This document shows, piece by piece, positions 1 through 8,607 of a stretch of 64,000 nt of DNA. The stretch is from the NCBI GenBank assembly GCA_017592665.1, contig JAGFNW010000004.1:62001-126000 (forward strand). The letters run 5' to 3'. This DNA is from Streptosporangiaceae bacterium NEAU-GS5 (GTDB lineage: Bacteria; Actinomycetota; Actinomycetes; Streptosporangiales; Streptosporangiaceae). Numbering within the stretch: position 1 is the stretch's first letter; each line of letters starts with the position of its first letter. The notes beneath the pieces are model-generated. The model did not search any database, was not told where the DNA came from, and saw only the letters and a program-made list of their open reading frames with translations. A program made the position numbers and the translations under genes.

Positions 1-75
1 GAACACGACCGGTGCGAGGAGGTCTCCCGACAGCCGCACCTGGCAAGCGTGGAGATCCGCCGTAACAGGCTTCAT
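1..75 (-). CDS. partial CDS, N-terminal 25 codons, unknown function
   Basis: A minus-strand reading frame begins with ATG at 75, preceded by a good GGGAGGGAGG ribosome binding site, and runs open off the left edge of the window. The visible start reads MKPVTADLHACQVRLS. It lies 103 bp downstream of modC on the same strand, so it could be the last gene of the molybdate operon or an independent unit. Too little is visible to assign a family. Confidence 0.5.
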   Translation of the reverse strand, partial: MKPVTADLHACQVRLSGDLLAPVVF

Positions 76-178
76 GCGTCCTCCCTCCCGGCTTGAAAAT
101 ACCCCCTCTTTACTGAGTTTCTACGCGCATATTCCAGGTGAAGTCCGCGATTTTGGTCGCAGATGCGCTCAGATGCGT

Positions 179-1210
179 TCAGGCGGGATAGGCGCGGGTC
201 TCTGTGGCCTTGACCGACGCCCAGATCCGCTGGCCGGGGGTCAGGTCGAGGTCGGCCACCGCGGCCGGTGTGACGTCGGCGGCGACCGCGATCGCGCCGC
301 CCAGGTGCACGCGAATATTGTCGCCGTGCCGTTCGATGCCCTCGATGTGGGCCTGCCAGAGATTGCGCGGGCTGCCGTCGGGCCGGGAGCGGTAAAGCGC
401 GACGGCCGCGGGCGGAAACGCGATCAGCGCTGGGCCATCGATTTCGTCGTTCACGTGGAAGTCGATCCCGTCCACGGAGACCTGACGGCCGGTGGCCGTG
501 CCCTTGTAGAGGTTGAGCCCGACCAGCCGGGCCACGTACTCGGTGCGCGGGCGGCGTGCCACGTCGGCCGGCGCGCCCTCTTGGACGACCGATCCGCCTT
601 CGATGACGACCAGCCGGTCGGCGAGGACCATGGCGTCGAGGGGGTCGTGCGTGACCAGCACGGTCGCACCGCCGAAATCGGACAGGTGACGGCGGAGCTG
701 AGAGCGGATCTCGAGCCGCGTGTGGGCGTCCAGCGCGGCGAGCGGCTCGTCCAGCAGCAGCAGCCGCGGCTCGACGGCCAGTGCTCGCGCCAGCGCCACC
801 CGCTGCGCCTGGCCGCCGGACAGCTGCCGCGGCTTGGCGGCCGTGTGGTCGGCCAGTCCGACCCGCTCCAGCCAGACCTTCGCCGTACGGCGAGCCTCGG
901 CCTTGGCCACGCCGTGACAGCGAGGACCGAACGCCACGTTGTCGAGCGCGGACAGGTGGGGGAACAGCAGATAGTCCTGGAAGACCACGCCGATAGGACG
1001 CCGCTCGGACGGCAGCGCATCCAACGATCGGCCGTCCAGGGTGATCTGGCCGTTGGTGAGCGGTGTGAGCCCGGCCAGGGCGCGCAGCGCCGTCGTCTTG
1101 CCCGCGCCGTTGGGGCCGAGCAGGGCCAGCACCTGCCCGGGTTCGACGTCGAAGGCCACGTCGAGCCGGAACCTCGGGCGTACCACGGACAACCGGGCGG
1201 ACAGGCTCAC
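179..1210 (-). CDS. modC: molybdate ABC transporter ATP-binding protein ModC
   Basis: Cytoplasmic ATPase that powers molybdate (possibly also tungstate) import through ModB. The 343-residue protein has Walker A GPNGAGKT at 32-39, the Q-loop in VVFQDY near 76, signature LSGGQ at 130-134, Walker B LLLDEP near 151-156 and an H-loop VTHD near 185. The last ~95 residues form a TOBE/Mop-like domain, the usual oxyanion-sensing tail of ModC. The GTG start at 1210 overlaps the modB stop as GTGA, which implies translational coupling. A longer open frame upstream is the antisense-free shadow of modB and is not used. Family assignment is firm because of gene order modA-modB-modC; substrate is inferred from that context. 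Confidence 0.93.
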   Translation of the reverse strand: MSLSARLSVVRPRFRLDVAFDVEPGQVLALLGPNGAGKTTALRALAGLTPLTNGQITLDGRSLDALPSERRPIGVVFQDYLLFPHLSALDNVAFGPRCHGVAKAEARRTAKVWLERVGLADHTAAKPRQLSGGQAQRVALARALAVEPRLLLLDEPLAALDAHTRLEIRSQLRRHLSDFGGATVLVTHDPLDAMVLADRLVVIEGGSVVQEGAPADVARRPRTEYVARLVGLNLYKGTATGRQVSVDGIDFHVNDEIDGPALIAFPPAAVALYRSRPDGSPRNLWQAHIEGIERHGDNIRVHLGGAIAVAADVTPAAVADLDLTPGQRIWASVKATETRAYPA

Positions 1211-2037
1211 GCCGCGCTCCCCGCGCTCACCCAGCGGTCGCGCAGGCTGGCGAGGATCACGACCGAGACGACCAGCAGGACCAGGCTGAGCACGATCGCC
1301 GAGTCCGGATCGGTCTCCAGGGCGAGATAGACGGCGAGCGGCATGGTCTGGGTGCGGCCCGGGAAGTTGCCGGCGAAGGTGATCGTCGCGCCGAACTCGC
1401 CCAGGGCTCGCGCCCAGCACAGTACGGCCCCGGCCACGATCCCCGGCGCGACCAGCGGGACCGTGACCCGCCGGAAGACGGTCCAGCGCGAGGCGCCGAG
1501 GGTCGCGGCGGCCTCCTCGAAGCGGAGGTCGGCCGCGCGGAGCGCCCCCTCGACGCTGATGACCAGGAACGGCATGGCCACGAACGCTTCGGCCACGACC
1601 ACCCCGGCCGTGGTGAACGGCAGCGAGATGCCGAACGCGGACTCCAGCCACTGGCCGACCAGTCCGCGCCGGCCGAGGACCAGCAGCAGCGCCACGCCGC
1701 CCACTACCGGCGGCAGGACGAGCGGGATGGTGACCAATGCCCGCACGAGGCTGCGCCCGGGAAAGGAGACCCGGGCGAGCAGCCACGCGAGCGGCACCCC
1801 AAGGAGCAGGCTCACCGCGGTCGCCACGGTCGCCGTGAACAGCGACAGCCGCAGCGCGTCGAGCACGTGCGGCGCGGTCAGCCGTTCGGGCAACGTCGTC
1901 CACGGCGCCCGGACCAGCAGGCCCGCGAGCGGCAGCACGAGGAAGGCCATGCCGAGCAACGCGGGCGCCAGCAGCACCCACGGCGCGCGTGTCAGGCCCG
2001 ACCGCCGGGAGACGTCGTCAGCCGCCATCGCGTTCAC
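1207..2037 (-). CDS. modB: molybdate ABC transporter permease ModB
   Basis: Integral membrane channel subunit of the ModABC importer. The 276-residue protein has about five to six hydrophobic segments, beginning with WVLLAPALLGMAFLVLPLAG, and the cytoplasmic EAA loop (EEAAATLGASRW...) that docks onto ModC. It is followed by modC with a 4-bp overlap and preceded by modA 33 bp upstream. The start could be GTG at 2037 or ATG at 2028; neither has a strong ribosome binding site. Length and order are normal for the family. Confidence 0.92.
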   Translation of the reverse strand: MNAMAADDVSRRSGLTRAPWVLLAPALLGMAFLVLPLAGLLVRAPWTTLPERLTAPHVLDALRLSLFTATVATAVSLLLGVPLAWLLARVSFPGRSLVRALVTIPLVLPPVVGGVALLLVLGRRGLVGQWLESAFGISLPFTTAGVVVAEAFVAMPFLVISVEGALRAADLRFEEAAATLGASRWTVFRRVTVPLVAPGIVAGAVLCWARALGEFGATITFAGNFPGRTQTMPLAVYLALETDPDSAIVLSLVLLVVSVVILASLRDRWVSAGSAA

Positions 2038-2070
2038 TTTCTGTACGACAGGCCGGCGGCTGCCTCAAGA

Positions 2071-2895
2071 TCAGGCCGCCGACTCGAAGCCCGCCTTCGT
2101 GAGCACATCCTTACCCTGCTGGGACAGGACGAGATCCACGAACTGCTGCGCCAGCGGCCCGCCCGGCGCCTTGGTCAGGGCGGCGATCGGGTAGTCGTTG
2201 ATGGCCTGGTCGGCCTCGGGGAAGTCGATGCCGTTGACCTTGCCGCCGGAGGACAGCACGTCCGTCTTGTAGACCAGGGCGGCGTCGACCTCGCCCAGCT
2301 CGACCTTGGTCAGGGTGGCCTTGACGTCCTGCTCGAAGGTGACCGGCGTGACCTTCAGCCCGGCCACGTCGAGGGCCTTCTTGGCGGCCGCGCCGCACGG
2401 CACCTGCTCGGCGCACAGGGCGACCTTGACCTTGGAGTCGGTGAGATCCTTGAGCGAGGCGACCTTGGCGGGATTGTCCGGCGGCACGGCGATCTGGAGC
2501 TTGTTGCGGACGAACGTGGTCGGCGAACCGGCGAGCGAAGCGTCGGTGACCGTCTTCATGGTGGCCGGGCTGGCGGCGGCGAACACGTCCGCCGGGGCGC
2601 CCTGGGTGATCTGCTGGGCGAGCGTGGCGCTGGAGCCGAAGTTGAACGTGACCGTCACGCCGGGATGCGAGGCCTCGAAGGCCTTGCCGAGCTCGGTGAA
2701 CGTCTCCGTGAGTGAGGCCGCGGCGAACACGGTCAACGTGTTGGCGGTCGCGGGAGCCGAGGACGCGGCGGCCGAGGGCGCGCTCGATGAGGTGGCGGAC
2801 GAGTCCGAGCCGCTCGACCCACAAGCGGCCGAACCGAGAAGCAGCGCGAGGGCAGCCGGAGCCGCGACCACCCAACGGGACACAGATCTGAACAC
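2071..2895 (-). CDS. modA: molybdate ABC transporter substrate-binding lipoprotein ModA
   Basis: Extracytoplasmic molybdate receptor tethered to the membrane. GTG at 2895 is chosen because AAGGAG lies 8 bases upstream; the resulting 274-residue protein starts with a basic n-region, a hydrophobic core and the lipobox LLGSAAC with Cys25. The mature part opens with a Ser/Ala-rich linker and then the type II binding-protein fold (LTVFAAASLTETFTELG, FNFGSSATLAQQI, GAPADVFAAAS), all typical ModA signatures. First gene of modABC. The upstream region holds short repeats but I could not recognise a ModE box or a Moco riboswitch. Confidence 0.95.
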   Translation of the reverse strand: MFRSVSRWVVAAPAALALLLGSAACGSSGSDSSATSSSAPSAAASSAPATANTLTVFAAASLTETFTELGKAFEASHPGVTVTFNFGSSATLAQQITQGAPADVFAAASPATMKTVTDASLAGSPTTFVRNKLQIAVPPDNPAKVASLKDLTDSKVKVALCAEQVPCGAAAKKALDVAGLKVTPVTFEQDVKATLTKVELGEVDAALVYKTDVLSSGGKVNGIDFPEADQAINDYPIAALTKAPGGPLAQQFVDLVLSQQGKDVLTKAGFESAA

Positions 2896-3205
2896 CTGAG
2901 ACTCCTTACCTGGCTGCTCATCTGGCTGCTCATCTGGCTGCGACCAACCTCGCCGCAACGCGCACGACGTTGGACGAACCTGCCCACGATACCCTCGCAT
3001 CCGCAACGATATTGATGGCGAAAGCCGCGCGTATGCATGTAGATATGGGATTGATACGCCGCAAGTGCGAGGGAGCTCCAGGTCTCTCTGTTGGGCGGCA
3101 GGTCGCTCGCTGCCAGGCGCCGGGGCCACTTGCAACCGGGAAGCCAGGGCCGCTCGCTACCGAGGCAGCAGGGCCGCTCACTACCAGGCGCCAGAGGCCC
3201 GCTTG
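2896..3205. repeat. intergenic region with short tandem and degenerate repeats
   Basis: No gene is visible here. Just upstream of modA a 12-bp unit TGGCTGCTCATC is repeated about 2.5 times (2911-2941). Between about 3080 and 3215 there are degenerate copies of a GGGCCGCTCACTACCAGGCG-like unit. The middle (3000-3060) is relatively AT-rich and is the most likely site of the modA promoter, but no convincing -35/-10 pair was identified. Confidence 0.6.
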
Positions 3206-4849
3206 TTACCAGGCGCCGGATCGCTTACCCGCGGCGAGGATGAGATCGGCGAAGGCGCCCTGTCCCACATGGTTCGGATGTGCCGTGCCGTCGACCGCCC
3301 CTTGCCAGGCCAGAGACTCGTTGAGGCTGACGAACCACCGCGACGACGCCGAGCAGTAGTCGTGGCCGGTGAAGGCGGCGGTCACGCCGCTCACATAGGT
3401 CCAGCCGTACGCCGCTGCCGCCTTGCGAATGGCCTCGTTCAAGCCCTCCCCCACCCCGCGGATCCGCGCCCCGCTCTGCGCGCAGGACCCACTGAAGATG
3501 CCGGCCGGATATCCGGTGATCAGCAGGTGTTTGACCGTCAGCCCAAGGGCGGAGATCCCATCGTGCAGCTGGGCGAACTGGGCCTTCAGACCGGCGAGGC
3601 TGCCTTCGGCGCGGGCCAGGGCCGCGTCGCATCCCGAGCGCGTGATGACGCAGGTCTGCGTCAGCTGGGCGAAGTTCACGTCGTTGACGCCGATGGTCAC
3701 GGTCAGCAGATCGACGGGCCGCCCGCAGGCGTACGCGCACAGCGTGGCGGCCAGTTGCTTCAGCTGGGGCGGCTGCCCGCGATTGCTCCCGGAAACGAGA
3801 TCGGTGACGCGCGCGCCGGTGCAGGCCAGGCTGAGGAACATGATCCCGTTGTGCGGGTCCGCCGCGAGCCGTTGCGCGGCGCGTACGGGACCCGCGTACG
3901 CCGACCGATGGCACGTTGGGTCCTTCCACCGGGCGATCGCATGTCCGGGCAGCGGTGGGATGTACGCGCCGTTCACGTCGGGGTTCCCCTCGCCGCTGGC
4001 CATCGAGTCGCCCAGCGAGACGACCACGGTGTCCTTGATCTGGAGCGGGAAACCGGCGGCCAGGGTGGCCCCGTCCGCCGCGCGAGTGGTCAACTGGACG
4101 CCGTACGTGCCTTCGCCCAGGTCCACGGTCGACCGGCACTGGTCGGTATTGACCTGCCGGACCACGGCGCCGAGCCGTGTAACGATCCATAAATAGCGTT
4201 CGATGCGTCCATGCACGCCAGGATCGGTGCCGCAACCGTCGAGCGCGACCTTCCGGACCAGAGGCCCGCGGAAGTCGGTGGCGTTGAACACAAACGAGTC
4301 AGCATTTATCCGGGCGTAGTCACCCTTGGCGGCGCCGGCCCGACGACACTGAGCCTCCGGCGGCGAGCCCGGAAGACACGGGTTCACCCCCACGACCACG
4401 GCCCCCAGCTCCCGCGTCTGGTCACCGCTGACGGCCACAAGCCGATACGTCTCGTCCCGCCCCGCGGGGACGACCGACGTCGCCCCCGACCTGGCCACGG
4501 CCCGTCCGTTGAGGCGCAGCGTGACACCATCCACGGGCCCCTCGACCCTCCACCCCAACACGACGGGCTGCCCTGCGGCGACCGACCGATGGTCGGCGGC
4601 GAAGGACATCAGCCGCTGCGCGGTCAACACCTGATCGCCCACCCCCGACGCCGAGCCGGACGCCGCGCCCGACGCCATGCCCGAGACCGAGCCCGAGCCC
4701 GACGCCACGCCCGAGACCGAGACCGAGTTCGAGCCCGAGACCGAGTTCGAGCCCGACGCCGAGCCCGACGCCGAGTTCGCCGTACCGCCGGGAAGAGCCA
4801 GCACCGCGGACATGACGGTCGCCGCGAGCCGCGTCGTGAGGGCGCACAT
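3206..4849 (-). CDS. secreted SGNH/GDSL hydrolase with Ser-Gly-rich linker
   Basis: Probable secreted esterase or lipase of the SGNH superfamily. ATG at 4849 is preceded by GAAGGGGAAG, giving 547 residues. A signal peptide (about 1-25) is followed by a low-complexity S/G/V/A/N tract (about 26-70) encoded by near-perfect hexamer repeats. Residues ~75-275 are a beta-rich region with paired Cys (158/168, 206/238), and the hydrolase domain begins with block I GDSMASGEG at 280-288 (nucleophile Ser282), block III GVND at 387-390 and a catalytic His in HPNHVGQ at 524. The gene stands alone. Substrate cannot be deduced. Confidence 0.85.
   Translation of the reverse strand: MCALTTRLAATVMSAVLALPGGTANSASGSASGSNSVSGSNSVSVSGVASGSGSVSGMASGAASGSASGVGDQVLTAQRLMSFAADHRSVAAGQPVVLGWRVEGPVDGVTLRLNGRAVARSGATSVVPAGRDETYRLVAVSGDQTRELGAVVVGVNPCLPGSPPEAQCRRAGAAKGDYARINADSFVFNATDFRGPLVRKVALDGCGTDPGVHGRIERYLWIVTRLGAVVRQVNTDQCRSTVDLGEGTYGVQLTTRAADGATLAAGFPLQIKDTVVVSLGDSMASGEGNPDVNGAYIPPLPGHAIARWKDPTCHRSAYAGPVRAAQRLAADPHNGIMFLSLACTGARVTDLVSGSNRGQPPQLKQLAATLCAYACGRPVDLLTVTIGVNDVNFAQLTQTCVITRSGCDAALARAEGSLAGLKAQFAQLHDGISALGLTVKHLLITGYPAGIFSGSCAQSGARIRGVGEGLNEAIRKAAAAYGWTYVSGVTAAFTGHDYCSASSRWFVSLNESLAWQGAVDGTAHPNHVGQGAFADLILAAGKRSGAW
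4635..4785. repeat. hexanucleotide-type repeat inside the SGNH hydrolase gene
   Basis: The plus strand reads as iterations of GAGCCCGACGCC and CCCGAGACCGAG. On the coding (minus) strand this yields the alternating Ser-Gly/Val/Ala linker after the signal peptide. Such simple in-frame repeats can change length by slippage without breaking the frame. Confidence 0.75.
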
Positions 4850-5127
4850 GGCTTCCCCTTCGTGGAAAGACCTGGTCACCTTCTATGCGTGACGCGATGT
4901 GCCATCACCCCCACCCGCACGTCAGCGCAGGGCCGACCCAAGGCCGCCGACCGACCGGCGACGAGGCGTTCGCCCGAACATGGCCCACAAGAGCCTTAGG
5001 GGAGAGCACGAGACCGAGCGGTGGCGAAGGCCGCGGAATTCCCCATTCCTCGGCACCGTGGTCACACTCCTTTGATGGCCGTTGTCATCATGTGAGTGGC
5101 TATCGGACTCGTCTCGGGGAGAACACC

Positions 5128-5862
5128 ATGATCATCGCGCATGTCAGTGACATCCACATCGGCGGCAGCGACGCCAGCGTCGAGCGGGCGATGCGGGTCC
5201 GCGACCACATCAACGGCCTGCCGCAGGCGGTCGACGCGATCGTGGCGACCGGCGACATCGCCGACCACGCTCTCGTCGAGGAGTACGAGATCGCGCGCGA
5301 GGCCCTCACCTTCAACGCCCCCACGATCGTCTGCCCTGGAAACCACGACGTGCGCGCCGAATTCCGCAAGGTGCTGCTCGGAATGGACGGCGACGGCCCG
5401 GTCAACCAGGTGCTGCGCCTGCCCGGACTTACCATCGCCCTGTGCGATTCGAGCATCCCGCCACGGCGTAACGAAGGCTTCCTCGAAGACGAGACCCTCG
5501 CCTGGCTGGAATCGGTGCTCGCGGCCGAAGACGGGCCGGTCTTCGTCGGAATGCATCACCCGCCGGTCACGCTCGGCATGCCGTACGTCGACGGGATCAT
5601 GCTGACCAATCCCGAGGCCTTGGAGTCGATCCTGCGGCGGCATCCGCAGGTCAAGGCCGTGCTCGTCGGCCACGCCCACACCGGCGCGGCCTCCACCTTC
5701 GCGGACCGGCCGCTGGTGGTCGCACCCGGCGTGGTATCCACGGCCCTACTCCCGATCGAAACCGAGGGCGGCATCCCAGTCAGCTACGACCTTCCCCCCG
5801 CCTACACCCTCCACGTCTTCGACAACGACCGCCTGACCTCCCACGTCCGAGCCGTCCCCTAA
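5128..5862 (+). CDS. calcineurin-like metallophosphoesterase (class III phosphodiesterase type)
   Basis: Cytosolic two-metal phosphodiesterase resembling CpdA/Rv0805-type cyclic nucleotide or phosphodiester hydrolases. ATG at 5128 follows GGGGAGAA; the protein has 244 residues. All metal-binding motifs are seen in order: D-x-H at 8-10, GD at 42-43, GNHD at 71-74, HH at 143-144 and GHAH at 181-184. No membrane segment. It is monocistronic, with a C-rich repetitive tail region downstream. The family is certain; whether it acts on cAMP is inference from similarity of layout. Confidence 0.88.
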   Translation: MIIAHVSDIHIGGSDASVERAMRVRDHINGLPQAVDAIVATGDIADHALVEEYEIAREALTFNAPTIVCPGNHDVRAEFRKVLLGMDGDGPVNQVLRLPGLTIALCDSSIPPRRNEGFLEDETLAWLESVLAAEDGPVFVGMHHPPVTLGMPYVDGIMLTNPEALESILRRHPQVKAVLVGHAHTGAASTFADRPLVVAPGVVSTALLPIETEGGIPVSYDLPPAYTLHVFDNDRLTSHVRAVP

Positions 5863-6193
5863 ACCACCACCCACACCCCCGAGACACCACCCACCCCGCT
5901 CAGCCCACCCAACCCAGCCCCGCGACCCCGACGGCACCCCCCACGACCCCCAGCCAGACCCATCGCGCCAGCAGCCCATGACACCCAGACCGCCCTACCG
6001 GACAGGCACCAACCTCCCCGCCAGACCCCGCCAGACGCAGGCAAGCCCCCACCAGACCCGGGCAGGATCTCGCCAGACCCAGCCAGGACCCGCGACCTAG
6101 GTAGAGGGCAGCCGACCCAGGCAAGGCGGCCGACCCACACAAAGCAGCCGACCTAGGCAGAACTGGCAGGACCTATGCGGAGCCAGCGCGGAC
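5863..6193. repeat. C-rich low-complexity intergenic region
   Basis: No gene is supported. The plus strand is strongly C/A-biased (ACCCACCCC-like runs) from 5863 to about 6080. From about 6040 to 6160 there are degenerate copies of a GGCAGCCGACCCAGGCAAG-like unit. The minus-strand open frames in this stretch are Gly/Trp/Val-rich translations of the repeat and have no start signal. Confidence 0.6.
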
Positions 6194-6580
6194 TTATACA
6201 GGCCCGGCGAGCCCGATCAGATTCCCTTCGGGATCAGCGAAGTGCGCGACCACCAAGTCGCGCCCTGGAGCCCTCGCCGGCCCCATCGCACGCCTCCCGC
6301 CAAGGCTCTCGGCCTTCCGCAACGCCTCTTCCACGTCGGGCACGCCCACATAGAAGACGACATGCCGCTCATATCCCGGACCGCCACCCACACCACCGGG
6401 AATGCCACTGGGCATGCCGTCTACTTCCGGCTGGGTGAACCCGTAAGCCCCCTGATCCGACACTGACTCCGCGACCGGACCGCTTGTGTCGAACTCCCAG
6501 CCGAACAGGTCTGCGTAATAGCCGCGCAAGCTGGCTGGATCCGCCCCAATGATCTCGAAGTGCACCACCGGCTGTCCCAT
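6194..6580 (-). CDS. VOC (glyoxalase/bleomycin-resistance) family protein
   Basis: Small 128-residue protein of the vicinal oxygen chelate fold. ATG at 6580 is preceded by AAGGGAG, so the longer in-frame start at 6616 is rejected. It begins MGQPVVHFEIIGADPASLRG, has the beta-alpha-beta-beta-beta pattern with YADLFGWEF and HVVFYVGVPDVEEAL, and ends HFADPEGNLIGLAGP, the usual C-terminal VOC motif. Substrate is unknown. It is transcribed divergently from an HxlR regulator and a perfect palindrome sits between them, so it is probably the regulator's target. Confidence 0.85.
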   Translation of the reverse strand: MGQPVVHFEIIGADPASLRGYYADLFGWEFDTSGPVAESVSDQGAYGFTQPEVDGMPSGIPGGVGGGPGYERHVVFYVGVPDVEEALRKAESLGGRRAMGPARAPGRDLVVAHFADPEGNLIGLAGPV

Positions 6581-6601
6581 GTCCACTCCCTTCGATACGA
6601 T

Positions 6602-6618
6602 AGTTGTTAAAAACAACT
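6602..6618. promoter_or_regulatory. probable HxlR operator: 17-bp perfect palindrome
   Basis: AGTTGTTAAAAACAACT is a perfect inverted repeat with two 7-bp arms and a 3-bp spacer, in an AT-rich island within otherwise very GC-rich DNA. It lies 21 bp upstream of the VOC start codon and between the VOC gene and the divergent HxlR gene. Binding by that HxlR protein is an inference from position and symmetry. Confidence 0.7.
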
Positions 6619-6659
6619 CATTGGTATCAACCTAACACCGAGAATCCGCAATAGCCATG

Positions 6660-6835
6660 CCCACCATCCAAGGCCCACGCCCACCAGCCGAAGCCGTGAC
6701 GGCGATGCCACCAAACACAGCCGTGATGACCACGCGCTCCACCACAGCCGTGATGGCGAAGCCCACCAACCGAAGCCATGACAGTCCAACCACCAGCGGA
6801 AGCCGTGATAGCCATGCCGACCAGCCGGAGCTACG
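6660..6835. repeat. degenerate tandem repeat in the HxlR promoter region
   Basis: About five diverged copies of a CCACCAGCCGAAGCCGTGATGGC-like unit, roughly 27-30 bp apart, span the leader and the very start of the HxlR gene. The minus strand translation is Trp/Gly/Ser-rich and has no support as a gene. Confidence 0.55.
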
Positions 6836-7590
6836 GTGATGCCTGCTCGATCGCTCGGGCGCTCGACGTGGTCGGCGAGCGGTGGGCGCTGCTCATCGTC
6901 CGTGAACTTCTGCTCGGCCCGCAGCGCTTCTCCGACCTGCGCCGCGCCCTCCCAAAAGCGAGCTCGAACCTGATCGCCGACCGCTTGCGCGAGCTCGACG
7001 GCCACGGCGTGATCCACCGCCGACGTCTTCCGCCACCCGCCGCCTCGTGGGTGTACGAGCTGACCGACTGGGGCCGCGAACTGGAGCCGATCCTGCTGAC
7101 CCTCGGCGGATGGGGCATGCGCGTGCCTCAGCCGCCTCCCCCGGTCTCACTCAGCCCCACGTCGGTCCTGCTCTTCCTCCGAGGCTCTGTACGCCCGTCG
7201 GGCCCCCCGGCCACCTACCGCCTCGAACTCGGCGATCAAACCTGGACCGTCCAAACTGCCGCCGACCAGGTGCAGATCTCCCCCGGCGAGCCAGCATTCG
7301 CGGACGCCTCCCTCCGGACCGACCCCGTCACCCTCAACGCCCTACTCAGCGCCCGCGCCGCCACCGCCGCCCGCACCACCACCCCCGACACAAACCTGAC
7401 CACCCCAGACACACCCGCCGACACGACCCACGCCACCACCACACCAGACACACCCGCAGGCACGACTCTCGATGCCGCCCTAGCCAACGGCACAGCCATC
7501 GCCACCAGTGACATCCAAGCTCTCCGCCGCCTCCTGCAGTCTGCGGCGCAGCCCTCCGCCCCACCGCCGGCGCCCGCACCACCCGCTTGA
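6814..7590 (+). CDS. HxlR-family transcriptional regulator with C-terminal SCP2-like domain
   Basis: DNA-binding regulator of 258 residues. Residues ~5-105 form the winged helix typical of HxlR (GDACSIARALDVVGERWALL, then LLGPQRFSDLRRAL and a wing VIHRRRLPPPAASWVYELT). Residues ~115-190 resemble the SCP2-like sterol-carrier domain often fused to actinobacterial HxlR proteins (LRTDPVTLNALLSA). The last part carries a Thr/Pro/Asp-rich imperfect repeat (TTPDTP...). ATG at 6814 was chosen because the HxlR homology begins right after it; in-frame starts at 6778 and 6805 lie in repeat sequence. Divergent from the VOC gene, which it probably controls. Confidence 0.82.
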   Translation: MPTSRSYGDACSIARALDVVGERWALLIVRELLLGPQRFSDLRRALPKASSNLIADRLRELDGHGVIHRRRLPPPAASWVYELTDWGRELEPILLTLGGWGMRVPQPPPPVSLSPTSVLLFLRGSVRPSGPPATYRLELGDQTWTVQTAADQVQISPGEPAFADASLRTDPVTLNALLSARAATAARTTTPDTNLTTPDTPADTTHATTTPDTPAGTTLDAALANGTAIATSDIQALRRLLQSAAQPSAPPPAPAPPA

Positions 7591-7725
7591 CGCCGACTGC
7601 GCGTTGACTCGTCTCTATATCTTCTAGACAAGCCCTAGATGCAGTCCGCTTTGCTGCGGATCGCCCCTGTTCACGACGCCACGATTCAGCTTCGAAAACG
7701 TTGAGTGCAGGTAATGTGACGCAAC

Positions 7726-8607
7726 GTGATGGGCATGACGAGCGCTCGGACAGCGCGGATCACGAGGGCATTCCACGTGATCATGGCGTGTGTGTCGGGC
7801 ATGGCATGGATGGCGTGCGCCGCCTGCGGCCCGGCGAAGAGTTCTTCGCCCCAGGCACCCGCCTCCCGGCTCTCAGCAACGACGGCCACTGTCCCGACAA
7901 CCGCCGCCAACTCGGCAGCCGCTGCAGGTGCTGCAGATGCTGCCGCCGCCGCAGACCCGCCGACGGCAGTGGATCCGCCAACGGCTTCGTTGCCGCCATC
8001 CGTGACGGCATCAGGGACGGCGTCCTTGACGACCACAATCAGCATCGCCGACCAGGCCGAACGCCTGTTCCTCGACCCGCGGCGGTCCGGGCTCGACGGC
8101 GCGGAGGTCATTGCGCGGCCGCGCGGCGCGAGCGGGGAGATCATCCTCTGTGTCGGCACAGGCCCACTCGATAGCGTCAGCGTTTCTGTGGCCAAGGCTT
8201 ATGCGACGCAGCAGCGCGAATTGCGCCGTCCCGGAGACGGCTGGCTACAACAGGCCGGCTGGGTCTTCCCTGACGCAGAAGCGGCGGCCAACGCCATGCA
8301 TGCCATCGGCAGGGCCGTCCAACGATGTGCATTCAAGCGAATGGCTCTCGACCCGGTCGAGCCCGGTGTCCGTGTCACCGCCGCCTCGGCCGTCGGCCGT
8401 CAATCCCGCGCCGGCTGGAACGGCTACGCGGTAGAGCAGGTCATGGCGATGAACGGCAATCGGACGTCGGTCTCCACCCGCCTACTGCTCCGCCACGATC
8501 GCACGATCCTCGCCCTCGAATACTGCAACTACCGAGGCGGCCGGGAACAGACGCTCCGCTCCCACAACCACGCCATCCTCGCCAAGATCCTCCGTCGTCC
8601 ACCGTGA
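7726..8607 (+). CDS. putative secreted lipoprotein with PknH-like sensor domain
   Basis: The ~293-residue product has an N-terminal hydrophobic segment ending in a possible lipobox (MACAACG, Cys near 34-37), then a 50-residue Ala/Thr/Pro linker, then a globular domain of about 180 residues. The globular domain (LILCVGTGPLD-like start, GWLQQAGWVFPDAEAAANAM, EYCNYRGG near the end, with two Cys) resembles the extracellular PknH-like/sensor domains found on actinobacterial lipoproteins. The function is not known. Starts at 7726 (GTG), 7729 and 7735 (ATG) are all possible; none has a strong ribosome binding site. Confidence 0.65.
   Translation: MMGMTSARTARITRAFHVIMACVSGMAWMACAACGPAKSSSPQAPASRLSATTATVPTTAANSAAAAGAADAAAAADPPTAVDPPTASLPPSVTASGTASLTTTISIADQAERLFLDPRRSGLDGAEVIARPRGASGEIILCVGTGPLDSVSVSVAKAYATQQRELRRPGDGWLQQAGWVFPDAEAAANAMHAIGRAVQRCAFKRMALDPVEPGVRVTAASAVGRQSRAGWNGYAVEQVMAMNGNRTSVSTRLLLRHDRTILALEYCNYRGGREQTLRSHNHAILAKILRRPP

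Noticed and set aside
74-1330. 418-codon plus-strand ORF opposite modC/modB
   Set aside because: It is a GC-driven shadow of modC, with Arg/Gly/Asp-rich composition and no start signal.
2896-3205. Moco riboswitch or ModE site before modA
   Set aside because: I could not find the conserved core or a convincing ModE palindrome; only short direct repeats are evident.
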